29,409 nucleotides of DNA from JBEIVB01 sp040374085 (GCA_040374085.1 JBEIVB010000023.1:1-29409); one strand, 5' to 3'. Shown: positions 14,503-22,817, counted from the stretch's first letter. The notes: generated by a model from the letters alone, not told the origin. Numbers and translations: made by a program.

Positions 14503-15336
14503 ATGTCAACTGTAAGCATTACTGCTGCTGATGTAAATGCACTGCGCACCCGTACCGGTGCCGGAATGATGGATTGTAAAAAAGCCCTTATGGAGACCAA
14601 TGGCGATTTTGAAGCTGCCATTGACTACCTGCGCAAAAAAGGGCAAAAAGTTGCCGCCAACCGCGGCGACCGTGAAGCCAACGAAGGGCAAGTAATTGCC
14701 AAAGTTACTGCCGACGGTAAGCGTGGCATTGTAATTTGCCTGAACTGCGAAACCGACTTCGTAGCCATCAACGCCGATTTTGCCTCATTTGCCAACTCCA
14801 TTGCCGATGCGGCACTGGCCAACAACCCGGCCACTCTGGACGATTTGAAGGCATTGCAGATCGATGGTCTGAGCATCTCCGACAAAATATTGGATTACGT
14901 AGCTAAGATTGGCGAGAAAATTGAGCTTTCGCGCTACGAAGTGGTGAACGCTGAAACGGTGGTATCCTACATCCACCCGGGCAACAAACTGGCTACCGTA
15001 GTAGGTTTCAACTTGCCGGGAGTCGACGCCCAAGTTACCAAAGACGTGGCCATGCAAACTGCTGCCATGGCTCCGGTGGCCGTTGACAAAGGCGATGTAG
15101 ATGCCTCTATGCTGGAGCGCGAAGTAGAGATTGCCAAAGAGCAGGCTCGTGCAGAGGGCAAGCCTGAGGAGATGCTCGAAAAAATTGCTCAGGGCAAGAT
15201 TCAGAAGTTCTACAAAGAATCTACCTTGTTGAACCAGGAGTTCATCAAAGACAACAAACTAAGCGTGGGTCAGTATCTGAAAAACCAGAACAAAGACTTA
15301 ACGGTAACTTCTTTCAGCCGAGTTTCTTTGGCGTAA
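14503..15336 (+). CDS. tsf: elongation factor Ts
   Basis: A 277-residue EF-Ts, the guanine nucleotide exchange factor for EF-Tu. The N-terminal UBA-like domain reads VNALRTRTGAGMMDCKKAL, followed by AIDYLRKKGQ; the core contains GIVICLNCETDFVAINADF (the conserved TDFVA motif that inserts into EF-Tu) and YIHPGNKLATVVGF. The C-terminal part has the coiled-coil and the KDNKLSVGQYL end typical of the family. The ATG at 14503 (MSTVSITAADVNALR) is chosen; the frame is open upstream through the terminator, but that portion is not conserved sequence. Confidence 0.97.
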   Translation: MSTVSITAADVNALRTRTGAGMMDCKKALMETNGDFEAAIDYLRKKGQKVAANRGDREANEGQVIAKVTADGKRGIVICLNCETDFVAINADFASFANSIADAALANNPATLDDLKALQIDGLSISDKILDYVAKIGEKIELSRYEVVNAETVVSYIHPGNKLATVVGFNLPGVDAQVTKDVAMQTAAMAPVAVDKGDVDASMLEREVEIAKEQARAEGKPEEMLEKIAQGKIQKFYKESTLLNQEFIKDNKLSVGQYLKNQNKDLTVTSFSRVSLA

Positions 15337-15350
15337 TGCATTAACCTAAT

Positions 15351-15388
15351 AAAAAGCCCGGCCAACCATTGGACCGGGCTTTTTTTTT
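15351..15388. terminator. bidirectional terminator between tsf and trhO
   Basis: AAAAAGCCCGG - CAA/TTG inner pairs - CCGGGCTTTTTTTTT. The stem is GC-rich, with nine T residues on the plus side and five A residues on the other, so it can end tsf transcripts strongly and trhO transcripts, from the convergent gene, more weakly. Confidence 0.9.
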
Positions 15389-15416
15389 GGGTGCAGCAAA
15401 GCGCGAGAGCCGCACT

Positions 15417-16472
15417 TTACTCTGATTTTTTCATAACGAGACGCATCTCCGAAAGACGGGGCCTAAGGCGGCTTTTGTACACGCTTAGAGAGTCTGTTTT
15501 GGTGCGTCCGCGTCGAAGGCGTACCTGCTCTTCGAGGGGCATGTGAATGATTTCTTTACAGGCTTCGGAGCAGCAGTTTTCCATAGCAGATTTGCAGGCC
15601 TCGCATTGAATGAACAGCAGGTGGCAATCGTCGTTGGCGCAGTTGGTGTGCTCATCGCATAGGGCGTCGCACTGATGGCAGTGGCTGATCACCTCAGGCG
15701 TGATGTGCTCGCCAAGGCGATCGTCGAACACAAAATTTTTTCCGTGAAACTTAGAGGGTAGGCCTTCTGATTTAAGCTGGCGGGCGTAATCGATGATGCC
15801 TCCGTGCAGCTGGTTTACATCGGCAAATCCGTGGTGGCGCAAATAAGCACTGGCCTTTTCGCAGCGTACACCGCCGGTGCAGTACATCAGAATCTTGTTT
15901 TCTTTTTTATCCTTCAGCATATCGAGCACCATAGGCAGCTCCTCGCGGAACGTATCGGCATCGGGGCAAATGGCACCTTCGAAACGGCCCACTTCCGACT
16001 CGTAGTGGTTGCGCACGTCTACCACCACCGTTCCGGGTTGCTCCATGGCTTCGTTCCATTCGCGGGCATTGAGGTGGCGGCCTACATTGGTAACATCAAA
16101 GGCATCGTCGTTGAGTCCATCGGCCACAATCTTGCTTCGCACCTTTACGGCAAGCTTGTAAAACGATTTTCCATCGTCTTCAACGGCAATCTTAAAAGGC
16201 ATTTTGGCGAAGCGCTCATCGGCATCGAGTAGGGCACGAAAAGCCTCCAAGTTTTGTGTGGGAAGGCTGAGCTGGGCATTTATACCCTCCTGAGCCACGT
16301 ATATCCGGCCCAAACAGCCCAGTGCCGACCATTGCTTATACAGCTCATTGCGCATAGCAGGTGGGTCCTGAAGACGCACATAGCGATAAAACGAGAGGGT
16401 TGTGCGTGGGGTAGGGTCGGCTTGGATGCGGGCTTTGAGCTCCTCTTTGTTGACGCGGTTAAACAGAAACAT
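15417..16472 (-). CDS. trhO: tRNA uridine(34) hydroxylase, TrhO/YceA rhodanese
   Basis: A 351-residue protein of the TrhO family, which uses oxygen to form 5-hydroxyuridine at the tRNA wobble position. An N-terminal acylphosphatase-like domain contains GRIYVAQEGINAQLS. The rhodanese domain has VVDVRNHYESEVGRF and the catalytic loop CTGGVRC, with Cys198. A Cys-rich C-terminus (CHQCDALCDEHTNCAND and further cysteines) fits the family's zinc-binding end. The ATG at 16472 (MFLFNRVNKEELK) is chosen because a -7 box lies 21 bases upstream; the longer frame to 16496 would include part of that box. It is monocistronic and converges on tsf. Confidence 0.93.
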   Translation of the reverse strand: MFLFNRVNKEELKARIQADPTPRTTLSFYRYVRLQDPPAMRNELYKQWSALGCLGRIYVAQEGINAQLSLPTQNLEAFRALLDADERFAKMPFKIAVEDDGKSFYKLAVKVRSKIVADGLNDDAFDVTNVGRHLNAREWNEAMEQPGTVVVDVRNHYESEVGRFEGAICPDADTFREELPMVLDMLKDKKENKILMYCTGGVRCEKASAYLRHHGFADVNQLHGGIIDYARQLKSEGLPSKFHGKNFVFDDRLGEHITPEVISHCHQCDALCDEHTNCANDDCHLLFIQCEACKSAMENCCSEACKEIIHMPLEEQVRLRRGRTKTDSLSVYKSRLRPRLSEMRLVMKKSE

Positions 16473-16861
16473 AATGCTTAGGCAATGGCATAACAAAGAT
16501 AAGGAATCGTTGTGGGGATGGAATGCTATTATGATGAGTGGATGCGATAATGAGAGGATGGAATAACAGTTCGAAAGTGAAAAGTTGGAAGGTGAGAAAG
16601 TGGGGAAATGGAGAACGTGGAAATGAATATTGAGAATAGTGCATTGCGAATGGAAAATGGAGAAAGGCGCATGGCTAATGATGGCGCATGAAAAGGGAGG
16701 GGCGTTTTTTGTGACTATATTGGAAATGGAAATTTATTTGTTATGCTTTTATTTGATAAAAAAAATGCTCTCGATTTGAGTAGATTTTGGGAGGTGATGC
16801 AAAAGGGATTTAGTTATGACCTAATCCGGTAGAAAGAACAGGTTTGAAAGGTAAAATGCTT
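16473..16861. other. gene-free, purine-skewed intergenic stretch
   Basis: About 390 bases without a supported gene. From about 16500 to 16700 the plus strand is strongly enriched in G and A and very poor in C, with recurring imperfect words such as GGAATG, GGAAATG, GAAAGTG and GAAAATGGAG. Read on the other strand this is a run of CACTTTC- and CATTTCC-like units, suggesting a degenerate tandem repeat. The part after 16720 is A/T-rich with no clear feature. Confidence 0.5.
16494..16501 (-). promoter_or_regulatory. probable -7 box of trhO
   Basis: TATCTTTG on the minus strand matches TAnnTTTG, 21 bases before the trhO ATG at 16472. No TTG occurs at the expected -33 position, so the match is partial. 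Confidence 0.5.
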
Positions 16862-17319
16862 CTAAGGCAAAAAACCTTCATAATTGCCGGGCTGTATGAT
16901 GCTACAGGTACTATCGGGATAGGTGTGTAACAATGCTTTGGTAATGCTGTTCTTTTTTTTGCTGTTCCATTCTAGAACAAAAGCACCAAGGCGGCCATTC
17001 GCATCTTCCAAATAATCTACCTCTTGCCTGTGCTTGGTGCACCAAAAGTATGAGTTGCCAAAAAAACCTCGGTCATGAGTTCCTTTTTCTTTCTTTCAGA
17101 AACAAGATGATTTTCCCGCAATGCGCCAAAGTCTTGCCTGCCTTCTAAAAGCTGATAGGATGAAATTATAGCATTTCGCATTCCATCGTTATAAAAAATG
17201 AAATTTACTTGATAAGCTCCTTTGGTAAAACCGGCCCAATTCAATAAAAACACATGAGCATAGACAACATGAAAATCGAGCACCTCCATCGCAAGAAGAT
17301 CTTGTAAATCAAAGCCCAA
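16862..17319 (-). pseudogene. decayed fragment of a DUF4143-type AAA ATPase
   Basis: The minus strand carries the C-terminal part of the AAA ATPase/DUF4143 family (PD-(D/E)XK-like C-terminal domain). The first frame reads FYNDGMRNAIIS and RQDFGALRENHLVSERKKK, matching the family's YFYDxGxRNAII and GALWENFLISER. After a run of seven A (17060-17066, T on the coding strand) the reading shifts, and the next frame continues with NSYFWCTKHRQEVDYLED, NGRLGAFVLEW and a tail ending in GFLP and a stop at 16862. One missing T would restore the frame. The whole N-terminal ATPase domain with the Walker motifs is absent, a stop lies just before 17319, and the usual nuclease-like E-x-K ends as LEW. Intact members are about 380-400 residues, so this is a remnant. 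Confidence 0.75.
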
Positions 17320-17370
17320 TCACTTCAACCAGCGCTGGTGTTGCCGCAGACGACATGCTTGCGGCAGCGA

Positions 17371-17398
17371 AAGAAAAAACCAGCTGACTCGGTGGCTT
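17371..17398 (-). terminator. possible terminator of the lpx/isomerase operon
   Basis: On the minus strand AGCCACC-GAGTCA-GCTGGTT can pair with one mismatch and one G-U, followed by TTTTTTCTTT. It starts two bases after the isomerase stop. The stem is imperfect, so this is a moderate call. Confidence 0.45.
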
Positions 17399-17399
17399 T

Positions 17400-18389
17400 T
17401 TAAACCTTGCTCAGGCTATCCTTCAGGTGGTTGATGATGGAAATATCCACAGCATCAACACCGCGCAAGTCGGCCAGGAAGCACGAGCACCAATCGCCGA
17501 GGTGAACGGCATAAATGGCTTGAGCGAGAACGGAAGGCCCTTTGGCTACAACCTCTCTATAATGCGGTGTGTATTGGGCAAACACCTCCTTGGAAATGCG
17601 CAGGCGGTGCAGGGTGCGCTCGTAATCGTGGGAATAACGCCAAACCACCACCGCCAGATGTTCGTTTTTCTGAGCCCAGCCCACCAGCTCGTTGTGGTTC
17701 ATTTCGGGCAGTACGTGGTGCCAGCCCAGCACTTTGCTGTTTTCGTTTACCTGCTGACGGAATCGTACGGAAATGGCCTCTGTACTGCCCAGGGAGTAGA
17801 TTACCGGCATACGTCCAAACAGAAAATCGGCCAGTTCTTTGGCTTCCTTCTGAATGGCCTCTTGCTGCTGAACCAACAGTACCTGAGCTTCCTCCAGCTC
17901 GTGTTGCCACTTGGCATCGGTGAGTCCTGCCGCCTGAAAAATTCCGAGAAGCTGCACCAGGCTGTAGCCGATGCAACTGCGGGGCGGCATGCCGCCCGGA
18001 ATGATTACATGCGGTAAACTGTGTGCCTTGGCAAGAGCTTCTACTTGTCCACCGGAAGTAACGGCAACCACCCTGCATCCCTTTTTAAGCGCGGCTTCCA
18101 TAACGGCAACCGTTTCCTCGGTATTGCCGGAATAGGAACAAATGATGACCAGTGAATTGGCGTTGCACCAGCCCGGCAAAAAATAATCTTTGTTGATTAG
18201 AATGGGCTTGGTGCATGTGGGTTCGAGGAGCTCCTTAACAATGCTGCCTCCGATTCCGCTGCCGCCGAGGCCGCTGATGAGAACGTGTTGGATGCCATCG
18301 CTGTTGATCTTCAGGTTGGCCTGTTGTGCAATGGTTAGTGCTTTTTGTAGTTGTTGCGGGAACGCCGCAACCAAATCGTGCATCTTCAT
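17400..18389 (-). CDS. bifunctional phosphoglucose/phosphomannose isomerase
   Basis: A 329-residue SIS-domain sugar phosphate isomerase. The first SIS domain contains GLGGSGIGGSIVKELL and the phosphate-binding SYSGNTEET, followed by GGMPPRSCIGYSLVQLLG. The catalytic region LPEMNHNELVGW and the C-terminal ERTLHRLRIS, GDWCSCFLADLRGVDAVD and INHLKDSL are typical of the bifunctional PGI/PMI family, which interconverts fructose-6-phosphate with glucose- or mannose-6-phosphate. The length fits the family (about 300-350). It starts 21 bases after the lpxA stop, making it the last gene of the lipid A operon. It may supply sugar phosphates for envelope polysaccharides, but that link is only positional. 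A possible terminator follows at once. Confidence 0.9.
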   Translation of the reverse strand: MKMHDLVAAFPQQLQKALTIAQQANLKINSDGIQHVLISGLGGSGIGGSIVKELLEPTCTKPILINKDYFLPGWCNANSLVIICSYSGNTEETVAVMEAALKKGCRVVAVTSGGQVEALAKAHSLPHVIIPGGMPPRSCIGYSLVQLLGIFQAAGLTDAKWQHELEEAQVLLVQQQEAIQKEAKELADFLFGRMPVIYSLGSTEAISVRFRQQVNENSKVLGWHHVLPEMNHNELVGWAQKNEHLAVVVWRYSHDYERTLHRLRISKEVFAQYTPHYREVVAKGPSVLAQAIYAVHLGDWCSCFLADLRGVDAVDISIINHLKDSLSKV

Positions 18390-18410
18390 AGTGTTATGAT
18401 AATATGGTGG

Positions 18411-19196
18411 CTACACCCCGCGCATAATGCCGTTGGTGGATTCTTTGATGAACTGAATGATCATCGTTTTTTCGGGGCTATTGGGTGCCTCGAGCTCGAT
18501 GATGTTGAGGGCATTGGTGACGTTGTAGCCTTTCACGTACAACGTTCTGTACATATCCTCAATCTCGAGGATGGTTTCGTTGCTGAAGCCTCTCCTGCGC
18601 AAGCCCACCGAGTTGATGCCTACGTAGGAAAGGGGCTCGCGGGCTGCTTTTACAAAAGGTGGGACGTTTTTGCGCACCAAGCTTCCGCCTGTAACAAAAC
18701 TGTGGGCGCCTATCTGCACAAACTGCTGCACGGCCACTAGCCCTTCCAGAATGGCGTAATCGTCTATGCTCACGTGGCCCGCCAAGTTTACGCAGTTGGC
18801 TAAAATGATGTGATCGCCGAGGATACAATCGTGGGCCACATGCACATAAGCCATTAGCAGGCAGTGCTTGCCTACGCGGGTAGTGTTTTTGTCGCGCGTG
18901 CCGCGGTTGATGGTTACATATTCGCGAATGGTGGTATAATCGCCCACCTCGGCGGTGGTGTGCTCGCCCGAGAATTTGAGGTCTTGGGGAATGGCTGCAA
19001 TTACTGCTCCGGGAAATATGCGGCAGTGTTGCCCAATGCGTGCTCCATCCATGAGGGAAACATGCGGGCCAATCCAGCTGTGGTCACCGATGTGCACGTC
19101 GGCGCCCACGGTGGTGAAAGGCTCAATCACCACATGTTCGCCTATTTGGGCCTTGGGGTGTATGGAGGCCAGGGGACTGATCATGGATGCGCTCAT
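18411..19196 (-). CDS. lpxA: UDP-N-acetylglucosamine acyltransferase
   Basis: A 261-residue LpxA, the first enzyme of lipid A synthesis, which puts a 3-hydroxyacyl chain on the 3-OH of UDP-GlcNAc. The left-handed beta-helix is visible as hexapeptide repeats from about residue 8. The catalytic region is YVHVAHDC with His119 and His122 (the latter aligning with E. coli His125), and the marker GLRRRGFSNETI leads into the helical C-terminus. The start at 19196 overlaps the lpxC-fabZ stop in an ATGA arrangement, so the two are translationally coupled; a second ATG four codons on is a weaker alternative. Confidence 0.96.
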   Translation of the reverse strand: MSASMISPLASIHPKAQIGEHVVIEPFTTVGADVHIGDHSWIGPHVSLMDGARIGQHCRIFPGAVIAAIPQDLKFSGEHTTAEVGDYTTIREYVTINRGTRDKNTTRVGKHCLLMAYVHVAHDCILGDHIILANCVNLAGHVSIDDYAILEGLVAVQQFVQIGAHSFVTGGSLVRKNVPPFVKAAREPLSYVGINSVGLRRRGFSNETILEIEDMYRTLYVKGYNVTNALNIIELEAPNSPEKTMIIQFIKESTNGIMRGV

Positions 19197-20587
19197 TTTA
19201 CCTTTACAATTTGTGCCAGCATTTCGGCTTCCATCACCACCTTGCCGCCCACATAGGCTTCTCCTTTCATGTGGCATAGACCACGGCGAATGGGGCTAAC
19301 CAACTCGAGTCGAAACACCAGTGTATCGCCCGGCAGCACTTTGCTTTTGAATTTCACCCCATCTATTTTCATAAAATAGGTGAGATAATTTTCAGGATCC
19401 GGAACGGTTTTCAGCACCAATACCCCACCGGTTTGAGCCATAGCCTCTACCTGAAGCACGCCGGGCATTACGGGTGCCCCCGGAAAATGCCCTTCGAAGA
19501 AGGGCTCGTTCATGGTTACGTTCTTCACGCCTACCACATGAGTTTCGCTTAGCTCGATGATTTTATCAACCAAAAGAAATGGGGGACGGTGGGGCAACAA
19601 AGCCATAATGTCCACCACGTTTAGAATGGGCTCGGCACCAATGTCGTAGCGTGGCGCTTCGGCTTTGCGTTTTTTCTCGAGGGCGATCTGCTCCTTTATT
19701 TTTTTGGCGAAGGCCACGTTGCTGCTGTGTCCGGGGCGTGCAGCCAAAATATGTCCTTTGAGGGGCTTACCTGCCAAGGCCAGGTCGCCGATGATGTCGA
19801 GAAGCTTGTGGCGTGCCGGCTCGTTTTGGAACTGGAGTTTCACGTTGTTGAGCACGCCTTTCTCATGCACCTTCACCGAAGGTTTGTTGAGGAGCGTAGC
19901 GAGCTCGTCTAGCTTGTCTTGGCTGATGTCGCGGTCGCAGATGACGATGGCGTTGCTGAGGTCACCCCCTTTAATGAGGTTGTTTTTAACGAGAAATTCC
20001 AGCTCGTGCACGAAGCAAAACGTCCGGCAGGCGGCAATCTCCTCTTTGAATTCGCCTGCGTGATACATGGCGGCATGCTGGGTTCCCAGCACGGGCGAGT
20101 TGTAATCAACCATAACCGTAATGCGATACTCATTTGCAGGCACGGCCAAGATCTCGGCTTTCTTCAGAGGATCTTCGAAGGTGAGGTTTTCTTTGAGCTC
20201 GAAATATTCTCGTTCGGCTTTTTGCTCCTCAAACCCCGAGGTGATGATGGCTTCTACAAAAGGCTTTGAGCTTCCGTCGAGGATGGGTATTTCGGGACCG
20301 TCGAGTTTGATGAGGCAATTGTCTACCTCCATTCCGGCCAAGGCGGCCAGCACGTGCTCTACTGTATGAATGCGCACATCGCCCTTGCCGAGCGTGGTTC
20401 CGCGGGAAGTATCCACCACCAAATCTACGTCGGCCTCTACCACCGGTTCTCCGGAAAGGTCTATGCGTTGAAACTTATAGCCGTGGTTGTCGGGGGCGGG
20501 GCAAAGGGTGAGGTTGGATGGAGATCCGGTGTGCAATCCTACTCCCGAAACGGTTATTGGGGTACGAAGGGTGCGTTGTTTTATCAT
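19193..20587 (-). CDS. lpxC-fabZ: bifunctional LpxC deacetylase / FabZ dehydratase fusion
   Basis: A 464-residue fusion. Residues 1 to about 300 are LpxC, the zinc UDP-3-O-acyl-GlcNAc deacetylase that commits to lipid A synthesis: His78 in HTVEHVLAALAG and His260/Asp264 in RHKLLDIIGDLALAG bind zinc, and His287 in AARPGHSSN is the catalytic His. A charged linker (KKRKAEAPRYDIGAEP) leads to FabZ, the 3-hydroxyacyl-ACP dehydratase: LLPHRPPFLLVDKI, then HFPGAPVMPGVLQVEAMAQ with His367 and Glu381. LpxC and FabZ draw on the same hydroxyacyl-ACP pool, so the fusion balances lipid A and phospholipid synthesis. The fusion is a known feature of Bacteroidota. It starts 21 bases after lpxD and overlaps lpxA. 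Confidence 0.96.
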   Translation of the reverse strand: MIKQRTLRTPITVSGVGLHTGSPSNLTLCPAPDNHGYKFQRIDLSGEPVVEADVDLVVDTSRGTTLGKGDVRIHTVEHVLAALAGMEVDNCLIKLDGPEIPILDGSSKPFVEAIITSGFEEQKAEREYFELKENLTFEDPLKKAEILAVPANEYRITVMVDYNSPVLGTQHAAMYHAGEFKEEIAACRTFCFVHELEFLVKNNLIKGGDLSNAIVICDRDISQDKLDELATLLNKPSVKVHEKGVLNNVKLQFQNEPARHKLLDIIGDLALAGKPLKGHILAARPGHSSNVAFAKKIKEQIALEKKRKAEAPRYDIGAEPILNVVDIMALLPHRPPFLLVDKIIELSETHVVGVKNVTMNEPFFEGHFPGAPVMPGVLQVEAMAQTGGVLVLKTVPDPENYLTYFMKIDGVKFKSKVLPGDTLVFRLELVSPIRRGLCHMKGEAYVGGKVVMEAEMLAQIVKVK

Positions 20588-20608
20588 AGGAAAGTGTTAT
20601 GGGGCTTC

Positions 20609-21637
20609 TCAGGCCTTTGGGGTTGGGGCCTCCAATTGATCGATGCGGCGCTGAAGCTCGGGTAATTTGCGGAAAACGATGTAGCTGCGTTTGTAATCGC
20701 CGATGGGGAAAGCCGGAGAGCCTTGCAGCACCTCACCTTCTTTGGCGATGCTCTGCCCTACCCCGCTCTGGGCAGCGATTTTTACACCATTGGCAATATG
20801 CAGATGTCCAACAATGCCCACTTGCCCGCCAATCATGCAGTTGGACCCGATGTGAGTTGAGCCCGCAACTCCGGTTTGGGCAGCAATAACGGTGTTGGCG
20901 CCCACCTCAACGTTGTGGGCTATTTGAATGAGGTTGTCGAGTTTTACGCCTTTTCGGATGATGGTAGAGCCTATGGTGCCGCGGTCTATGGTGGTGTTGG
21001 CACCGATTTCTACATGGTCTTCGAGGATGGCATTTCCAATATGAGGAACCTTATTGTATGCGCCCTCGGTGTTGGGCGCGAATCCAAACCCATCGCCCCC
21101 GATGACCACGCCGGCATGTAGGGTGCAATGTGCGCCTATTACGCAATCGTGATACACACGAACACCGGGATGCAGCACCGTTCCGGCTCCAATCTGCACC
21201 TGCTCACCCACAAAAACCTGAGGATAGATGCGGGCTCCGTCGCCGATTACGGCTCCATCGCCGATGTAGGCAAAGGCACCCACGTACACGTCTTTGCCTA
21301 GGCTGGCCTTGGGTGAAATGTAAGAAGGTTGCTCGATGCCCGTTTTCTGATGCCGAAGCTGCTGGTACACCTCGAGCAAGCGCGCAAAAGCCCGGTAAGC
21401 ATCCGGGACCCGTATGAGGGTGGCGTGCACCGGTCGCTCCAACACCATATCGTTGTTGAGCATCACAATGCTGGCCTGGGTTTCATAAACGTGTGGGGTG
21501 TAGAGGGGGTTCGCCAAAAAAGCCAAGGTGCCCGGTTTCCCTTCCTCAATTTTAGCCAAGCCCGAAACCCGAACCTCGGCATCCCCTTCAATTCTTCCCT
21601 CTATCAGGGCGGCTATTTCCTTGGCCGAAAACTCCAT
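20609..21637 (-). CDS. lpxD: UDP-3-O-acylglucosamine N-acyltransferase
   Basis: A 342-residue canonical LpxD, which adds the second acyl chain to UDP-3-O-acyl-glucosamine. The N-terminal uridine-binding domain starts FSAKEIAALIEGRIEGD and includes GTLAFLANPLYTPH. The beta-helix carries GGDGFGFAP and the catalytic-His segment IQIAHNVEVG, followed by AAQTGVAGSTHIG. The C-terminal helix reads FRKLPELQRRIDQLE. The ATG at 21637 (MEFSAKEIAALI) fits the family; the frame extends to 21712 without conserved sequence. It is first in the lpxD-lpxC/fabZ-lpxA-isomerase operon and divergent from the WG-repeat gene. I found no exact -7 consensus for it. Confidence 0.95.
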   Translation of the reverse strand: MEFSAKEIAALIEGRIEGDAEVRVSGLAKIEEGKPGTLAFLANPLYTPHVYETQASIVMLNNDMVLERPVHATLIRVPDAYRAFARLLEVYQQLRHQKTGIEQPSYISPKASLGKDVYVGAFAYIGDGAVIGDGARIYPQVFVGEQVQIGAGTVLHPGVRVYHDCVIGAHCTLHAGVVIGGDGFGFAPNTEGAYNKVPHIGNAILEDHVEIGANTTIDRGTIGSTIIRKGVKLDNLIQIAHNVEVGANTVIAAQTGVAGSTHIGSNCMIGGQVGIVGHLHIANGVKIAAQSGVGQSIAKEGEVLQGSPAFPIGDYKRSYIVFRKLPELQRRIDQLEAPTPKA

Positions 21638-21699
21638 GGTCAGACGTCTTTTTTTGCGGTTCAATACCCCTATGCAAGTCCCCGAAACAAGATTTGCTG

Positions 21700-21713
21700 T
21701 TTGAGGCCTCAAA
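21700..21713. promoter_or_regulatory. 14-base perfect palindrome between divergent operons
   Basis: TTTGAGGCCTCAAA reads the same on both strands and lies in the 139-base gap between the divergent lpxD and WG-repeat genes, about 60-80 bases from each start. A palindrome with no loop suits a dimeric DNA-binding protein better than a terminator. It may be chance; no second copy was noticed in the window. Confidence 0.3.
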
Positions 21714-21737
21714 AAAAAAGAAATTGCCCGAAAAAAC

Positions 21738-21745
21738 TACTTTTG
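21738..21745 (+). promoter_or_regulatory. probable -7 box of the WG-repeat/murF operon
   Basis: TACTTTTG matches TAnnTTTG, 31 bases before the ATG at 21777. The nearest upstream TTG is only 11 bases away, and the expected -33 position is an A-tract, so the upstream element is weak. Confidence 0.5.
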
Positions 21746-21776
21746 TAACAAACAGAATCCCGTTTATTTGTCCACT

Positions 21777-22808
21777 ATGCTTGTTAACAAGTTCTCTTTA
21801 TGGATTGCCCTTGGGGGCCTCTTGCTCAACACCACCCTTGTATGGGCAGATGGTGACGGTTTGTTGCCCTTTATGAGCAAAGGGAAATACGGCTTCATCA
21901 ACCATACCGGGAAGGTGGTGGTATCGCCTACCTACAACTTTGCAGAGCCTTTTTTTGAGGGCTTGGCGGTGGTAAAATCCGGAAGCAAAAAAGGCTTTGT
22001 GAACGAGCAAGGCAAGATCGTGATCGACGCCCGCTACGATGAGGCCTTTCGGTTCAGCGAAGGACTGGCCGTTGTGAGGGCCGGTGGCAAATGGATGTAC
22101 TTAGACAAAACCGGGGCTACTGTGCTTTCGCCAACCTGCGACTATGCCTACCGATTCTGCGATGGCCTGGCCCGCGTGCAGGTGGGGCTGAAGCTCGGCT
22201 ACATAGACAAATCGGGCAAGGTGGTGATTGAGCCGAAATACGATTTTGCCTTCGACTTTTCGGAGGGCATGGCTCGAACCAAGATTGGAGATTCCAAAGC
22301 CAAATGGGGCTACATCAACAAGCAGGGAGAAATGGTTATAAAAGCTCAGTTCGACGACTGTTTCGACTTCAACGAAGGCCGCGCCAACGTTCGGATTGGC
22401 AACGAGCAAACCGGCAAATGGGGCTTCATCGACAAAAGCGGGAAGCTCATTATTGAGCCGGAGTTCGACAAATCCTTTCGTTTCAGCGATGGCATGGCCC
22501 TGATTCGCGTGGGCGATTTTAAAAATGGTAAATTTGGGTTCATAGACAAATCGGGCAAGGTGGTGATTACCCCGAAATTCTATGGAGCGTTTAACTTCGT
22601 AAACGGACTTGCCTGCGTGAAACTCAACGGCGACAAAAATTCCAAGTGGGGCTTCATCGACAAATCGGGCAAGGTGGTCATCGACTATCAGTTTGAGTTT
22701 CCCACCGATTTCAACGACGAGGTGGCCTACATCAAAAAGGGCTCTATGAAAGACGGCAAGACCGGGTACATCGATCGTCGCGGTAATTTTATTTGGAAAG
22801 AGGAATAA
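21777..22808 (+). CDS. exported WG-repeat protein
   Basis: A 343-residue protein with a signal peptide (MLVNKFSLWIALGGLLLNTTLVWA) followed by eight and a half WG repeats of about 35 residues. The consensus is K-[WFY]-G-[FY]-I-[DN]-K-x-G-K-V-V-I-x-P-x-[YF]-D-x-A-x-x-F-x-[ED]-G-x-A. WG repeats form a beta-propeller-like or extended beta array of unknown ligand. Several repeats are nearly identical in DNA (the coding of DKSGKVV at about 22208, 22547 and 22658), suggesting recent duplication or conversion. I prefer the ATG at 21777 over an in-frame TTG three codons earlier, because it gives a clean signal peptide. murF begins nine bases after its stop, so an envelope role is plausible but unproven. 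Confidence 0.9.
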   Translation: MLVNKFSLWIALGGLLLNTTLVWADGDGLLPFMSKGKYGFINHTGKVVVSPTYNFAEPFFEGLAVVKSGSKKGFVNEQGKIVIDARYDEAFRFSEGLAVVRAGGKWMYLDKTGATVLSPTCDYAYRFCDGLARVQVGLKLGYIDKSGKVVIEPKYDFAFDFSEGMARTKIGDSKAKWGYINKQGEMVIKAQFDDCFDFNEGRANVRIGNEQTGKWGFIDKSGKLIIEPEFDKSFRFSDGMALIRVGDFKNGKFGFIDKSGKVVITPKFYGAFNFVNGLACVKLNGDKNSKWGFIDKSGKVVIDYQFEFPTDFNDEVAYIKKGSMKDGKTGYIDRRGNFIWKEE

Positions 22809-22817
22809 AACCATTCT

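Noticed and set aside
17343..17365. Inverted repeat GCCGCA...TGCGGC as a terminator
   Set aside because: No T run follows on either strand; it is probably a chance hairpin in the decayed region.
19193..20587. lpxC-fabZ fusion as a novel enzyme
   Set aside because: The fusion is already well known across Bacteroidota.
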